DNA of 64,000 bases from Isoetes taiwanensis (GCA_021234155.1 JAJEKV010000064.1:4154001-4218000); one strand, 5' to 3'; counted from the stretch's first letter, positions 33,045 to 45,535 are shown. A program made the numbers and translations. Notes: generated by a model not told the origin, from the letters alone.

Positions 33045-35640
33045 TTAACCCATTGTATAAGGATTTCTTTGATTGTTCTACTACGCAGCTTTCGTTCCCG
33101 ATACTGCAATATTTGAAATGGCATTACTTCAAAGGTATTGTTCTCCTGGATTAATTGCAAATCCGGAAGCAATTGATCTCCATCATGTAAAGAGGGTTTT
33201 AACAAACTGACATGAAAACATCATGAATCTTTACATGTGATGGCAGCTCTAATTGATAGGCTAGGTTCCCCATCCTTTTAATGATTTTGAAAGGACCAGC
33301 ATATCTTGGAGCAAGTTTACTACATTTTCCAATTCTGAGCTGACTTTTCTTTGGTTTCACACGGAGATATACAAAGTTTCCCTCCTTGAATTCTCGACGT
33401 ATTCTATGCTTGTCTGCAAATTGCTTCTGTCTATGTTGTGCTTCTGCTAGCCTGCTTCTTATAAGCTGCACCTTATCTGCATATTCTTCAAACATCTGTC
33501 TAGAAATTTCAGATTTAACCATGGGATCATACCAATTTATTGGAGCATAACAATCCTGTCCGTAAAGTGCTTCAAAAGGTGTCCTATAGATTCCTATTTA
33601 AAATTATTGTAAGCAAACTTTGCTAAGGGTAACAAACCTTCTCATTTCTTTGGATTGTCTTGACAATACATCCACAATGGTTTGTTTGATCTTTGTCTTC
33701 TTTGATCTTTGTTTGCCCATCGATTTCTGGGTGATAGGCTGTGCTCATCTGTAATTGAGTTCTAACTCCCTTGAAAAACGAAGTCCAAAAGTTACTAGTA
33801 AATCTTGGATCTCTATCAGAAACAATACATACCGGAATGCCATGTAAACCAAAGATGTCATGAATAAAGATATTAGCAGTTTCCTTCGTTGTTATTGTTT
33901 TTCTAACTGGAAAGAAATTAGCATGTATAATGAACCTGTCAATCACCACAAGAATAGCATCCTTTCCTGTTTGTATTCTTGGGAATCCTACTATGAAATC
34001 CATGCTAATAGATTCCCATTTTCTTTCTAGAATAGGTAACGGCTGCAAAAGGCCAGGTGCCCTAATCTGTCTGCCTTAACATGCGAACACATCACACAAT
34101 TTCACTTACGAACATAATCTTTTAATCCTACCCAAAAGAAACTTTTCTTTACCTTGTGATATGTCTTATAAAATCCTGGATGACCTCATGACATTCATTT
34201 AGTATCTTCTTTTTAATGTGATCTATTGGAGGAATGCAAACTCTTGATTTGTATCTCAATATTCCCTGTTCAAAACTATAATTATCCTTTATCTCCAGAT
34301 TCTCTTTTTGTACTTCCTTTAATTTCGGTCCAAAATAATTGTCCGTAGCAATAGTATTTTTCACTTCATCCAACCAATCTGTTGTAATCATCGTTATTGC
34401 ATAGCAAGCTGGAAGTCTAGACAAAGCGTCTGTAATGACATTTGTACTGCCCATTTTATAATTAATCTGAAAGTCATACTCTTGAAGAAATTCCATCCAC
34501 CTACGTTGTCTCAAATTCAAATTCGGTTATTTCATAAAGTATGCAAGACTAGCATGATCAGTATGCACCTCAAAATGATTCCCTAAAAGATAATGTCTCC
34601 AAGCTCTAAGTGCATGTACAATTGCCAACAGTTCCTGATCATGAGTGGGATAAGTTCGTTTAGCATCGTTTAGCTTATGAGAAATATATGCACACACATG
34701 CTTGTCTTGCATCAATACATCTCCTGTCCCTTCCCCACTAGCATCTGTCATAACCTTATACTTCTTACTCGGGTCTGCCACTTTTAAAATAGGAGCATTT
34801 ATCAACTTTTCTTTTAAATTTCTAAAAGCTCTCTCACGTTTCTCATCCCATTGAAAAGATATATTTAATTTTGTAAGTGTTGTCAAAGGACTTGCTATTG
34901 TAGAAAAACTTTTGATAAATTTCCTATAGAACCCTGCAAGTCCTAATAATGAGCGCACCTGTATTGGGTTTTTAGGAATTGGCCATTCTCTCACCGCCTC
35001 AACCTTTTTGGGGTCAGGTTTAATTCCCTCTGCTGAAATAATATGATCTAAATAATCCATTTCGGTGCTAGAAAATGAACACTTGACTTTCTTAGCATAC
35101 AATTTTTCTCTTTTTAAAATACCCAAAACAATTCTCAGATGTTCTCTATGCTCTTCCAAATTCTTTAAATAAATAAGTATATCATCAAAGAATACGAGAA
35201 CAAACTAATCAAGGTATTCACGGAGAAGATCATTCATTAAACATTAAAAAGTTGCTGGTGCATTTGTTAAACCAAAAGGCATAACAACAAATTCAAAATG
35301 CCCATATCTTGTAGAAAAAATTTAGATAAGTCACTCTCTTTAATTCTTATCTGGTGATACCCAGATCTAAGATCTATCTTTGAAAACAATGTAGCTCCTT
35401 GAAGTTGATCAAACAAATCATCTATTCTAGGCAATGGATATTTATTTTTAATTGTGATATCATTTAATTGCCTATAATCAACACAACATACGCATAGAAC
35501 CATCTTTTTTCTTAACAAATAATACTGGAGCATCAAAAGTTGAAATACTAGGTTGTATATATCCTTGATCTAGAAGTTCTTTTAAATGTCTTTTTAATTC
35601 CACTAGCTCTGACAAGGCAAATCTATATGGAGATGAAGGA
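33045..35640 (-). pseudogene. Chromovirus pol: RT, RNase H, integrase, chromodomain
   Basis: Reverse transcriptase: [20 protein letters not shown] and [15 protein letters not shown] at 35480-35330, then VFFDDILIY with the catalytic FDD near 35200, split by frameshifts and an in-frame stop (EYLD-stop-FVLVF). RT thumb and RNase H at 35159-34527: GLAGFYRKFIKSFS, MTDASGEG and YPTHDQELLAIVHAL hold the usual Asp and Glu. Integrase at 34048-33660: DFIVGFPR, VSDRDPRFTS and TAYHPEIDGQT keep the D,D,E core. C-terminus at 33522-33199: PRYAGPFKII and VKIHDVF. A chromodomain relic at about 33150-33045 (ILQYRERKLRSRTIKEILIQW) is described here by its core RERKLRSRTIKEILIQW. Stops and frameshifts between blocks make it nonfunctional. 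Confidence 0.85.
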
Positions 35641-35777
35641 GAAGCTTCTAGAACCAAATCAATTGCATGATCAACATATCTTCAAGGAGGTAGCTCCGTC
35701 AACTCTTTCGAAAACACTTCCTTGAACTTCTCGAGGATGTCCTGCACATCATCCATGTATACTTGATTAATTTCTCC

Positions 35778-36737
35778 TTACCCTTTGAGTATAAACAACC
35801 CCAACCTTTCATGCTTCCTAATTGACCTCTTGATTTGCTTGCGACTAATGGGTTTAGGAGTGAAATACTGCTTATTCAATCCTTCTAGTGTATGTAGCTC
35901 TTGATGTTCCTTAGATTTTACTCTGACAACTCTTTTATGACAATCTACTATAACATGCATCTCACTAAGCCATTAATCATATCATATGAGCCTAGCTGAA
36001 GCACATGGAAATTTGCAATTGTAGGAATTTCTTGTACTTTCAATTTTAATGCATGCACATATTCACTAGTAGTTTTTCGCTTATCATCAGCCATTTTCAC
36101 CATTCTTAAGGCTTGTTGATTAGTATTCAACCCAAACAACTTGACAAGCCTTGGTGAAATAAAATTGTGAGTGGCTCCGTATCAATCAAAATACTAAAAG
36201 AAACTTCATTGATTTTACCTTCAACTTGCACTACATGTGCCTGCAGTTGTGCTATTCCTTGATCGACTGCTGCACAAACTTGTATATCTTCCTCTAAATC
36301 CATGAGACTTGCTTGATGAGCTCTCGTTGCCCCTACATTTTGAGATCCTTGAACCTTGGCATTTGAGTTATTCTTCTTAGGACAAAAGCGTGCCCTATGC
36401 CCCTTTTGCTTACAGTAAAAACATAAATTTTCCTTCGCGCATTTATCATATTCAATTTTCTTCTTTTCTTCATCCATTCGTGACATTGCATTCAAAGGTA
36501 ACTTAGGGGCGTTATGAAAAAGTTTGATGAATCTGAGAGTTTGATTCATCTCTATAATTCTTTTGAAAATTTCCTCTTTGTTGCTCTCTACGATTGAGAT
36601 TCTTCTCCTCCTTAAGGATACGCACGAAATATCGAGCCTTGTGCTCCGCTCCATATCTAGTCCTTGCACAAAGCGACTAGCTAATTCCTGTAGTTAAAGA
36701 CTGATTATTATTTTTATAATACCTAGTTTAGACATCC
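35778..36737 (-). pseudogene. Chromovirus gag 3' part and protease
   Basis: The gag zinc knuckle CFYCKQKGHRARFCP (C-x2-C-x4-H-x4-C) lies near 36425-36380. The protease follows: SILIDT near 36200-36170, then a one-base deletion destroys the Asp-Thr-Gly active site, and the correct reading (LFGLNTNQQALRMVKMAD) resumes in the next frame at 36139. Upstream, gag (LASRFVQGLDMERSTRLD) ends abruptly at the LINE insertion near 36738, and the N-terminal gag half is not recovered on the other side of the LINE. Confidence 0.75.
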
Positions 36738-37192
36738 CAATATTAGAATAGAATATGATTTTATCGTCCACGGAGACCAACTGGCCTATGGGACCCAAGT
36801 ACAAAGAGAGAGCAGCAGGCGTATTACTACCAGGATTAAAAAACCCCCGCCCCGAAGGGGGGGAAAAACCTTAGTAGCAATAAGGATGCTAACATACTGC
36901 ACAGTTATATACATAATCACAAGTACAGCTGAGGTTAATGTCGGACAGGGGGGCATAACTGAGTCCGCGTATCCATTACCTCCCCGGTCTGATCCCAACA
37001 AGCCTCTGAGGCCGTGCTCAGTAGCTCATGCAAGGCGATGGGGGCACAACTAACCGAAGCATACCGAGCCCCGGATATGCTCGTCTATGCGGACAGCACG
37101 GAGGGCGTGACTTTCATCCTCAATGGCGCCATGTTGACAAAGACGGCACGGACTCTGTCCTCACGCTGCTCCCCGAATCCATCTCCCCTGTC

Positions 37193-40100
37193 TCAATGCG
37201 GAGGTGGTGTGCACTGTCGCGAATGGAAGCAATCACCCCGCGGCTTTTTCATGGGTAGATGGGTGCGCGAGTAGTGGTGTGGGCCCCTCGTGAGCATGGG
37301 ATTAACTGCTTTGTCGATAATTTGCCACCTTGACATGTGACGGGCCTCTGCATCCCAAAGCTTGGCCATGAAGCAAGCATCCAAATATCGCTTCAAGGCG
37401 TAGCGTTCCGCCGGTGTATGCCTTTGGTCCACATCGTGTGCACGCACATTCCATAGCGAGAACCACCGGGCTTGCTTTGTCTTTCCAAAGAAGCTTTGAG
37501 TCGCTGCGGGCCCATCGCCACTTTGCCAAAGCAAGGTTGGGCAGCGGGCCACCACCTTCGGAAGTAAATAATGTGACGTTCGGTCGCAGCCCTCTCGTAA
37601 TGGAAGGAAGCTTTGTCTCTGGAGCAAGATCCGATATGGGACCGTGGATTTCACTCCCGGTGCAGGGCCAAGAAGGCCTTCTGTACTGCTCTAGATTGTT
37701 CCAAGTGGTGAGGGATATCACCGGCCTCCACACTTCTGCCCCATAGAGGAGGACCGGTTCAACCAAGGCCCTAAACAAGTGTGCTGGTGACCCCATGCAT
37801 CTGACTCGCCCAGGATTGTTGTTTTGCATTGCATCTGGGGCTTTCCAACTGCGGTGACCCGTAACCCGATGGATGCATCCCGGTGTGTGGTAGTAGAAAA
37901 CTCAATGCCCAAATACTTATAAGATCGAGCCACCTCCACTACCTGCCCGGGTAAGTGAATGAGGGAAGGCGTGGGTGCGGGATGATGGGACCAGCAAAGA
38001 CACCCTTGTCTTGGCCAAGTTAACTCTCATGTCGCTGAATTGGCGAAAGTGTCCAAAGCATCCGGTGGCGTTGCATGTCCTTCAGGGTATATGCGAAAGC
38101 AGGTCAACATCATCAGCATATATGAGTTGCCGGATTATGTGGTGCATTAACTGAGCACCTCCCCCGTGCTCGCCTAGCCATTCTTCTAGCTGATCAATGT
38201 ACAAGCCGAAGAGCTGTCGGGGATAGAGGGCAGCCCTGCCGCACCCCAATGCTACTAACAGCGGGCTCCCCGACAAAGGTGTGAGAGGCGACGAGCAAGT
38301 CTCAGATAGTCTCGTATATAGCATTGCGCAAGTCGACGGGGGTCCCTAGTCGTCTCAATCTGTCCCACAACTTATCCCGAGGCACCGCGGTCAAAAGCCT
38401 TTTGCGAAATCCACAAAGCAACAAGACAGATTCTCGGCGTTGATTCGGCTATCCTCTATGAGTGTTCGCAGAGTGAAGATATGGTCAATAGTAGAATGCC
38501 GGGCGGAAGCCCTGCGTGAGAGCCCGCGACTTCTCCATCCTCTCGCCCAAAGTGTCGGGCCGCCAAGAATCGGCAAGCAACTTGGCAAAGACGTAACCCA
38601 CCATAATGGTACGATAGTTGGTCGGGTTGTGGGGTCCCCCGCTTTGTATATGGGCACAACTCTACCGGTAGTCCAAGGTGGGGGAAGCCTTCTTGCAATG
38701 CCCCCGTTGAAGAGTGCCAGGAGAACCGGCACCATTGGGGGCCCGCCCACTTGAGAAGCTCACCGCATACCATCCAAATCTGGCGCCTTCCCGTTAGCGT
38801 AGGCGTTGCGGGCCCATTATGACATCCCTTCCGGAATGACCGATTGCTAGGCCTGTCATGGAGGAATGCGGTGCGGCTTCCCATTGGGTCATACAAATTG
38901 CCGCAAGTATCTCACCCATTGTTCGGGGTAATATTTCCTCGTGGGTCGCGGGGGCTTACTCAAGACCTTTCTCCGTAAGGCCTAGGGTGGCGGTCTAGAA
39001 GACCAAACATCATTCTTTGGTGCTCATAAAGGTACCGGCTTTCTTGGTCTTGAGGAAGGAGCGGTATTGACGGACGGCCTGCTGGGTTAATGGTGGGGTC
39101 CAAAGACTTGGCGGAGCCATCGTTTTAGCTCCCCGACATTCGCCATCGAACAAGTGATTGCGGGGAAGGTGGTTGCAGCCCCCGTGGATCGTTGAGAGCG
39201 GCCTCTCCCAAAGCATCTGTCCCCTACCCTCGGCGAGCCGGTTCACCGGGCCGTCTATTTTGTTGAAGTGTGGGGAGTTGCAAAGCCTCCGGCAGCTCAT
39301 GCTCAAGCATCCTCGCATAGACCGCCGCGATGATCATAGTCCGAGGCCAACCGTGGTACATGGGGTGTTGGGGCAATGGGTGCTCGGTTGGCTCGCCAAT
39401 CTATCCGCAAGAACATGGGCTGATGGTCTGAGTCTACTTCCCCCGTCACCGCCCCTGCATTAATCGGAAGTGAGTGATCAAGTGTAGGCATTGCTCGCGT
39501 CGCTAGCACGTAATCCACCACACCTGGTGCCGCCCCACGGTTCTCCTCCGTCTACAAGTGAAGCCGGAGGAGGACGCCACCGAGCTTGACCCATTGCAAA
39601 TGACCAGGTCAAAGATATCGCTTCAAAGAATAAAGAACCGGGCCATACCGTCACCGGTCGTCATCCGATGCCCTTGGCCAAACCATCTCTGCGGGGTCCA
39701 TTTGCAACACATCCTCGCCTAGAGGTGCTAATTTTGGGATCTGCTTTCTGCCCTATGCGTGCATTGAAATCTCCAAGCAACATGACCTTGCCCAATTGTT
39801 CAGACTGGCCGTATGTCATCATATAGATCGACATAGGGCTCCTGCCCATCCACATCCAAGTCGCGTCGCGGTAAAAGTTGCTCTCAAAGATGTGGGAAGT
39901 AGCAAGCCGCCACAAAGAGAGGGTGCCATCGCCGTTTCGCACTTTCGTACCCACGTGTATCTGTTGTGCCAATGCGCCTTTGCGGGGAGACCGATTGGGC
40001 CAAGGTCATGCGGTAGTAACACGCAATTCCTCCGCGGTCCTCGTTTCCGGTGCACTCATTGAAGGCGGAGTAGCCGGTATCCCTGGCAAATCGGGTAGCT

Positions 40101-40200
40101 TTGACCAAAGATGTTCCCATGTTTCCATGAGGAAGATAAGGTCCATGTCCATGGCAATTCTAGGATACCACGCTGAGGCACGATCCCTATTTAGTGGCAT
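37193..40200 (-). pseudogene. LINE endonuclease-RT polyprotein, broken
   Basis: Endonuclease: VMLLGDFNARIGQKADP near 39780-39720, and a DSDHQPMFLRIDW-type end near 39440. Reverse transcriptase: TLRTLIEDSRINAENLSCC and FVDFAKGF at about 38470-38395, then GLYIDQLEEW and LIYADDVDLL near 38215-38090 holding the catalytic ADD. Thumb: YKYLGIEFSTTTHRD near 37910 and LLYGAEVW near 37735. C-terminus: RYLDACFMAKLWDAEAR near 37390-37340. Several frameshifts separate these, so it is not translatable. The closest copies in the window are those at 4.1, 29, 31 and 46 kb. Confidence 0.8.
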
Positions 40201-40211
40201 GCATCGCCACT

Positions 40212-41442
40212 TCAGGTCCGGTGGTAGTGGTGGTCCCAGGGGGAGCGATAGATGTGGATGCTCGCAGCCGGCCGGGCCCCCTCGGAGGGGACTCGAGGGG
40301 GCCGGAGTGTCGTGATCCCCGTTTTGGCTTTGAATTCCCGCATCCTTCCCCGGACCAGCCCCGCTGCCCCTCCATGTCTGCGGCAGTCCCTGACTTTGGC
40401 CAGCTCACGCCTTCGGGTCTCTTGCTGTGCTGGGGTCAAGTCCCGGTCAACGTACAGAGCCGTCCCCTTCAACTTCCGGCCCTGACGCAGATGGCTACCC
40501 CGCCCGCACGCTCTCAATCTGCGGAAGATGACCACCCGGGCGATCGAAGGCCGGAATTCCATGACGACTTCGCCTTTCCAATGGTCACAGTGCCGGGAAC
40601 ATCATCCGTCCAAGATCCGTATGCGGAGTCGGAAGTGAGATGTTCTCCTCACTCCTCCGTCGGGCCTCGACTACCACATTGCGGCTCCTGCGTCTCGTTC
40701 ACGAGTTCGACGGGGCCGCACTGTGTGTTGGTTGAGGTGGATGAGGCATGGCATGCGGGCCGGGCCGGGTGGTGGTGGCGGCCCGGCGTGATCTGATGTG
40801 TCCGCAGCATGTGTTCCAGGTTGACGTCCTGTAGGTTGGTGGGTTCGCGGGGTTGGTGTGTTCTTTGCTGTGGTTTCTGTTCTCCGGAGTCTGGAGCTCA
40901 GCTCTTGCAGGACGTTGTCATGTCTTGCCATCTCCCGCGTGCAATGGCGGAGTTGCTCATGTGCCTCGGCATGGAGGGCCTTGCCTTCTGCGGGCAGCGG
41001 CGCCCGAAGCTCTGTAGCTCCGATCTGCGTGCTAAATCCTTACTCCAAGGCTCGGTTACACTGGCTAGCTTCCAGCGGCTGGACTCCCTTGTCTCACGAT
41101 GGCGGCCTCGCAACCTCGGCGGGGAGGGCGGCTGTGCTCCCTCGTCGCGTGGCCTTAGCCTCCTCAACCTCGGTTTGGATCCGGGGAGACAGGTTCACAG
41201 TGTCTCTGCTCTACGGTTCACATCTGCGCCCCGGCTTCCATAAGCTGCCAACACGGTGTCTACCGCCCCTCATATCTGCAAGCTCTTGCCGGTATTCTTT
41301 GTCTGTCAAATTGTAGCAAGTGGATGCTATCATCCGCCGTCGATGCGCGATCCTCCAATGCTACGTGATTCATCGTTTTTCGCACCAAGCTGCTGCGCAA
41401 CATCAGAGATGTTATGTTCTCCACCTCTGTCGGGAGGCACAC
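40212..41442 (-). pseudogene. LINE ORF1-like protein, broken
   Basis: Minus-strand pieces: 41442-41260 (charged segment with LVRKTMNHVALEDR), 40931-40671 (MARHDNVLQELSSRLRRTET, a short coiled coil, then a Pro/Thr-rich linker) and 40562-40212 (GTALYVDRDLTPAQQETRRR and RRHGGAAGLVRGRMREF). The last block matches the C-terminal part of LINE ORF1 RNA-binding proteins, which bind the element RNA. Frame changes separate the pieces. Confidence 0.55.
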
Positions 41443-41769
41443 GCAAGGCGTGCACCGTTGGCCTCAACCCTCGCTGGATCACGGCTCCAAGGTTCGGTGG
41501 GGCGGATTGCGTGTGGCCCGCCTGTCGGGTCGACCGGGCCTTGGCTCGGGGCCTCCCTCTTCATGGAAGACGTCTCCCTGCGCGAGGCCTCTTCCTTGGT
41601 GGCCCCGCTTCATGGTCTTCCCCAGAGGGCTCTGCCTGCGTGGGGTCAACCGGTGGTTGGTGTGTTTGGGCCTTCCCAGGATGGGTTGGTGTGGTCTGAG
41701 GTAGCTCACCAACCAAGTGTGGGTCCACCCACGGGACTGTGTCTGTGGCCATGACTTGGGCGACGACAG

Positions 41770-41900
41770 GTCAAACAGGGTTTTAGGTAGGCTATGGCAG
41801 GGGCTTATCAGGTCTGGCAGGGCTAGGCAGGCTGTGGCAGGGTTGTGGCCTGGCTAGGCAAGGCCAAGAGGCAGTTGGTTGGGCTATGGCAATGTCAGGT
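41770..41900. repeat. GGCAGG/CTAGGCAGG low-complexity tract
   Basis: Short G-rich words (ggcaggg, ctaggcagg, tatggcagg) recur irregularly just outside the presumed LINE 5' end. No coding content. Confidence 0.6.
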
Positions 41901-41999
41901 AGATGTTGGAGCCTAGTTCAACATTAATTGGTATGCTCTGACTGCCCAAATTAGGGTTGGGAGCAAAGGGGCCTGAAAGGGGGCTAATAGACTCCTGGA

Positions 42000-42830
42000 T
42001 ATCTGATGTGTACCGGCTGCCACAAAAACCCTAGCACACAGCCCGGAAAAGTGCAGATTTGAGCACAGAAACAAAGACAAGTATGCAAGTATCATACACC
42101 GTTGGAAAGCTCTCTGAACCAGCTTTCCAACAAGCCCAAGCACATGAAAATCTGACACCGGATGTGAGAGATACAAATCCGGTCGGAAGTGTCACCGATT
42201 GCCACGTAAAACCCTAGCACACAGCCCGGAAAAGTGCCAATTTGAGCACAGAAACAAAGCCAAGCATGCAGGTACCATACACCGTTGGAAAGATCTCTGA
42301 ACCAGCTTTCCAACAAGCCCAAGCACATGAAAATCTGACACCGGATGTGAGAGATATGACCGATCAAAATTCTGCCGCAAGACGAGACCAATCGAATACT
42401 TACTAAAGCATACGCAAATCCCTATATTGGTGTCGGACTTTCATCAACAACACCATCAGGAACTAGGGTATGAATTAGTAAAACATTCTCGTAACCTTCA
42501 ATAAGAGTACAACACACACCTTTCAACACCGCGTGGCCAAGGCCAACAACGGCATCAGGCGAGGGCTATACTTCTCAAAGAAGGAAGAAGAAGGGCTGCC
42601 ACAAAAACCCTAGCACACAGCCCGGAAAACAGCAGATTTGAGCACTGAAACAAAGACAAGCATGCAGGTATCATACACCGTTGGAAAGCTCTCTGAACCA
42701 GCTTTCCAACAAGCCCAAACACATGAAAATCTGACACCGGATGTGAGAGATACAGTCCGTCGAAGTGTCTACCGATTGCCACAAAACCCTAGCACACAGC
42801 CCGGAAAACAGCAGATTTGAGCACCGACCG
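42000..42830. repeat. About 180-bp tandem units with a recurring hairpin
   Basis: Units starting GCCACAAAAACCCTAGCAC occur at about 42010, 42200, 42597 and 42777 (the last incomplete); a 220-bp unrelated segment separates the second and third. Three units contain the same inverted repeat, GTTGGAAAGCT - 9 nt - AGCTTTCCAAC (one copy has a change in the left arm). The units lie between the LINE 5' end and the chromovirus leader, so they may belong to either. Confidence 0.8.
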
Positions 42831-42839
42831 TACATACAA

Positions 42840-43600
42840 ACATTAAACCCAAGTTAGTTACAACGGAAAAACTAGAGATTATGTAATGGTCCTCCATCAT
42901 GGTTGGGAAGCAATTGATATGAGCATATCAATGGTATAGGAATGTTTTTTTAGTAGTGGATATTATGGCGTGTACATACCCTAACATAAGATAGTTTATT
43001 GCCTTGGTTAACCATTATTCATTAAGCAAATTGACACTGTCTATTTCATCACTTCTAAACTATTGTAACTAATAGGAAAATAGTGGATTGCTATATTTTA
43101 TGTGACAAGAGGATTCTAGATTGAGAGTTCCAACTCTCAGTTGCATTGTGAATTCCTCAAGGAGGTGACCAAGTACTAGATGTCAAAAGGAAATGGATAA
43201 AGACCCTAACATAAGTAGTAATGACACAAGTTCTATCTATACTAGGTGATAAAACAATCTAGAACTACTCTTAACATGTTACTATTCTTTGCTACATGGT
43301 GCTTTGTCTCATGATTCTTGATGAAGTTAGGAATAACCATTATACTTAATGAATTGCACCTACCCCATAGTAGACTATAAGATACTCCAACACCATGCTC
43401 AAACATGTTACTATTGTATATCTCTACCTCAAGTTCTATAATAGAAAGTGCTCCAATTAGGAAGAAGAAACAACCTTAATACCTTAGAAATAATATGTTG
43501 GCATTGAAAGTCATCTTGTGATGGCTTATCCCATAAAATCATTGTAAATAAGAATTACTTTGAATTCAGATCTCACCTTTTTCCTTTTTTTTTTTTTTTT
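42840..43600. other. Chromovirus leader region, non-coding
   Basis: AT-rich DNA between the tandem units and the PBS. A poly(T) run lies at about 43587-43603. The expected gag start is not visible, so the 5' coding part of the chromovirus has been lost. Confidence 0.5.
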
Positions 43601-43620
43601 AACTAGGTTCAACCCGTGAC

Positions 43621-43634
43621 TGGCTCTGATACCA
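43621..43634 (-). other. Primer-binding site (initiator Met tRNA)
   Basis: Minus strand TGGTATCAGAGCCA is the plant-retrotransposon PBS complementary to the 3' end of initiator methionine tRNA. It lies 4 nt inside the 5' LTR and fixes the element orientation. Confidence 0.9.
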
Positions 43635-43638
43635 ATTT

Positions 43639-44637
43639 CGTGACGGTCCTTCGCCCGACACTTGTCGTTACCGAAAATACTTCACATAAAGTTCAAGATC
43701 CCACAGATGCAGAACCTACATGTCATCCCCAAACCCCAAATAATATGTTGTAGCCCCCCTAAGCTACGGGTCTCTAGCTCAGGGAAATAACCTTCACCTT
43801 GAAGCAACTCAACGTGACCAGCGTCGAGTCCGCACTAGTGAGCTTTATCAGTGCCCACTCACTAGTGTTCAATGCTTAACACTCGTGGCCTCGGTTTCTG
43901 CTTATTCTCCCTGGAGAGTTGTGGGCAGACTAAGGTGCCATCCAGGCTAGCAACATGAACGACAACTTGGAGAGAATCTTATGATCAAAATACATTTTTG
44001 AAGGTAACCAATTCTCACTATTAAAAGAAGATCTTATGAAGGCATAATTGTTAGCAAGAGGAATTGAACCCTTGCCATTCAATTCACAAATAAAGGGCTT
44101 ACCCATTAAAAGGAAATCTTATGAAGGCATAATTGTTAGCAAGAGGAATTGAACCCTCGCCATTCAATTCACAAATAAAGGGCTTACCCATTAAAAGGAG
44201 ATCTTATGAAGGCATAATTGTTAACAAGAGGAATTGAGCCCTCGCCATTCAATTCACAAATAAAGGGCTTAACCAACTCACCAAGCATTAGAAAACATTT
44301 AGATTAATGATTCTTCTATTATTTAATAATGAAATCCTAAGACACTATGCAAGAAACCCTATAATGGCAGTTCCGGAATCTACAAGGTGAAGTTGCGGCT
44401 TCTCATAAACTCGGCCGGAAATTCAAATAGAGCATGAAGGTAAGTGATTTGAGCATAAAGAAGATGATAAATGTCGGATTTAATAGATCAAAACAATCAG
44501 CTATTTTTATTACAAGAAAATTGCGCAAGAGCGGTGCTTGGTTCACTTGTTACTCCCCTGGCTCTGAACTATTTCTTTCAATTATTCAAGAGCTTGTTCT
44601 TGAACTGTGTTTACAAATTAATCGCTTCCTCTTCTTC
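43639..44637 (-). repeat. 5' LTR of the chromovirus, truncated
   Basis: Homologous to 31582-32841, with the same three 85-bp internal units (starting 44031, 44116, 44201). Alignment stops at 44637 after CGCTTCCTCTTCTTC, where LINE coding sequence begins. Confidence 0.85.
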
Positions 44638-45535
44638 ACCATTGTCGCTGAAGCTCTCCCCCAATTGCTCATCTCGGCTTCAAAAGATGGAGTTATTGAG
44701 GGCTTGAGAATGGAGGACGGTTCCTAATAGATTGGGAGCCCCTTTCTGTTTTTATAAGCAGATGAAGTTAACTTGACAAATGCCAAAGAGCTTCTAGATA
44801 CATTCTTTATCGTTTCCAACTGCCTTATGAATTGGGAAAAGTGCTCAACTTTGTGGCCATCATCGAAGCCGTCCTTGTCTTTCTGACCAATTTTCCTTGG
44901 CAAATGCAGCCATAGGGTCAGTGTGCTAAACTTTTGGGAATCCCGTTTGGTATTACCATCTCTGCTAGTAGTATTTGGGAGGATATTTTAGTGGCATTGC
45001 GGCGTCATTTGATTTAATGGAAAGGTGGTAAACTTTCAATAGCTAGTAGAATCACAGTGGCAAAGTCCATATTATGCTCCCCGCATATTTATATGGCCTC
45101 GATGATCCTCGTGTTGGAAACCAAAATCCAGGAACTCTCCCTCATGGTCCACAATTTCATCTGGGGGATGAAGAAGGTGCGATGGTTAAAGTTGCTTGGT
45201 GGAAGTGTGTACGCCCTAAGGCCGCAGGTGGACTCAGAATTTTAGACCTCTCTCTCCACAATAAGGTGCTGATTGTCAAGTTCATCTGGAAAATTCTTAG
45301 GAACGAGATTGACTCTCCCGAGATGCGTCTGCTTCATCAGTCTTTATCTCACTCCATTGTGTTTCATAAGCCGGCAGTAGTGCATTCCTCCCATAGGGAA
45401 TGATGTAATATGTGGCGATGCGATATGCGGGCTCCGTCTGAGTTTGTCTACTTAGGCGAATATTCCCCTTCATCGCGTCTTTTGTACTTTGAGTTCATTT
45501 AATTAAAAGTAATTTCATCCTTCAAAAAAAAAGGA
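44630..45535 (+). mobile_element. 5'-truncated L1-type LINE with poly(A)
   Basis: A different LINE family from the others. It encodes FTIVAEALPQLLISA at the start, KGGKLSIASRITVAKSIL near 45024, VHNFIWGMKK near 45147 and, in another frame, AAGGLRILDLSLHNKVLIVK near 45220-45280. These are the RT thumb motifs of plant L1 elements. It ends with a poly(A) tract at about 45523-45531. The YADD box is missing or destroyed. It begins exactly where the chromovirus LTR stops, but the LTR does not resume after the poly(A), so a deletion accompanied or followed the insertion. Confidence 0.75.

Larger units (their letters stand above)
36738..41760 (-). mobile_element. Nearly full-length LINE, minus strand
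   Basis: The 3' end, in minus sense, is CCGTGGACGATAAAATCAT plus TATTC-type repeats ending near 36738, identical to the copy at 29.7 kb. The body is GC-rich (38-41.7 kb), unlike the AT-rich surroundings. Order from the 5' end: an ORF1-like coding region, APE endonuclease, RT, and C-terminal zinc finger. The 5' edge is uncertain, near 41760, where a G-rich GGCAGG-word tract (41770-41900) begins. It disrupts the chromovirus gag. Numerous frameshifts. Confidence 0.8.
31582..44637 (-). mobile_element. Ty3/gypsy chromovirus with nested LINE
   Basis: LTR retrotransposon in minus orientation. The 3' LTR is at 31582-32841 and a truncated 5' LTR at 43639-44637. The primer-binding site TGGTATCAGAGCCA (initiator Met tRNA) lies at 43634-43621 and a polypurine tract, AAAGGGGATAAGAA, at 32855-32842. 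Domain order on the minus strand is gag zinc knuckle, protease, RT, RNase H, integrase, chromodomain, i.e. Ty3/gypsy. A LINE (36738-about 41760) is inserted in gag. The 5' LTR is cut at 44637, where an L1 fragment begins, so no target duplication can be checked. Frameshifts and stops make it inactive. Confidence 0.85.

Noticed and set aside
41256-41754. Long plus-strand open frames (up to about 150 codons)
   Set aside because: They are antisense shadows of the GC-rich LINE ORF1 region and have no motif.
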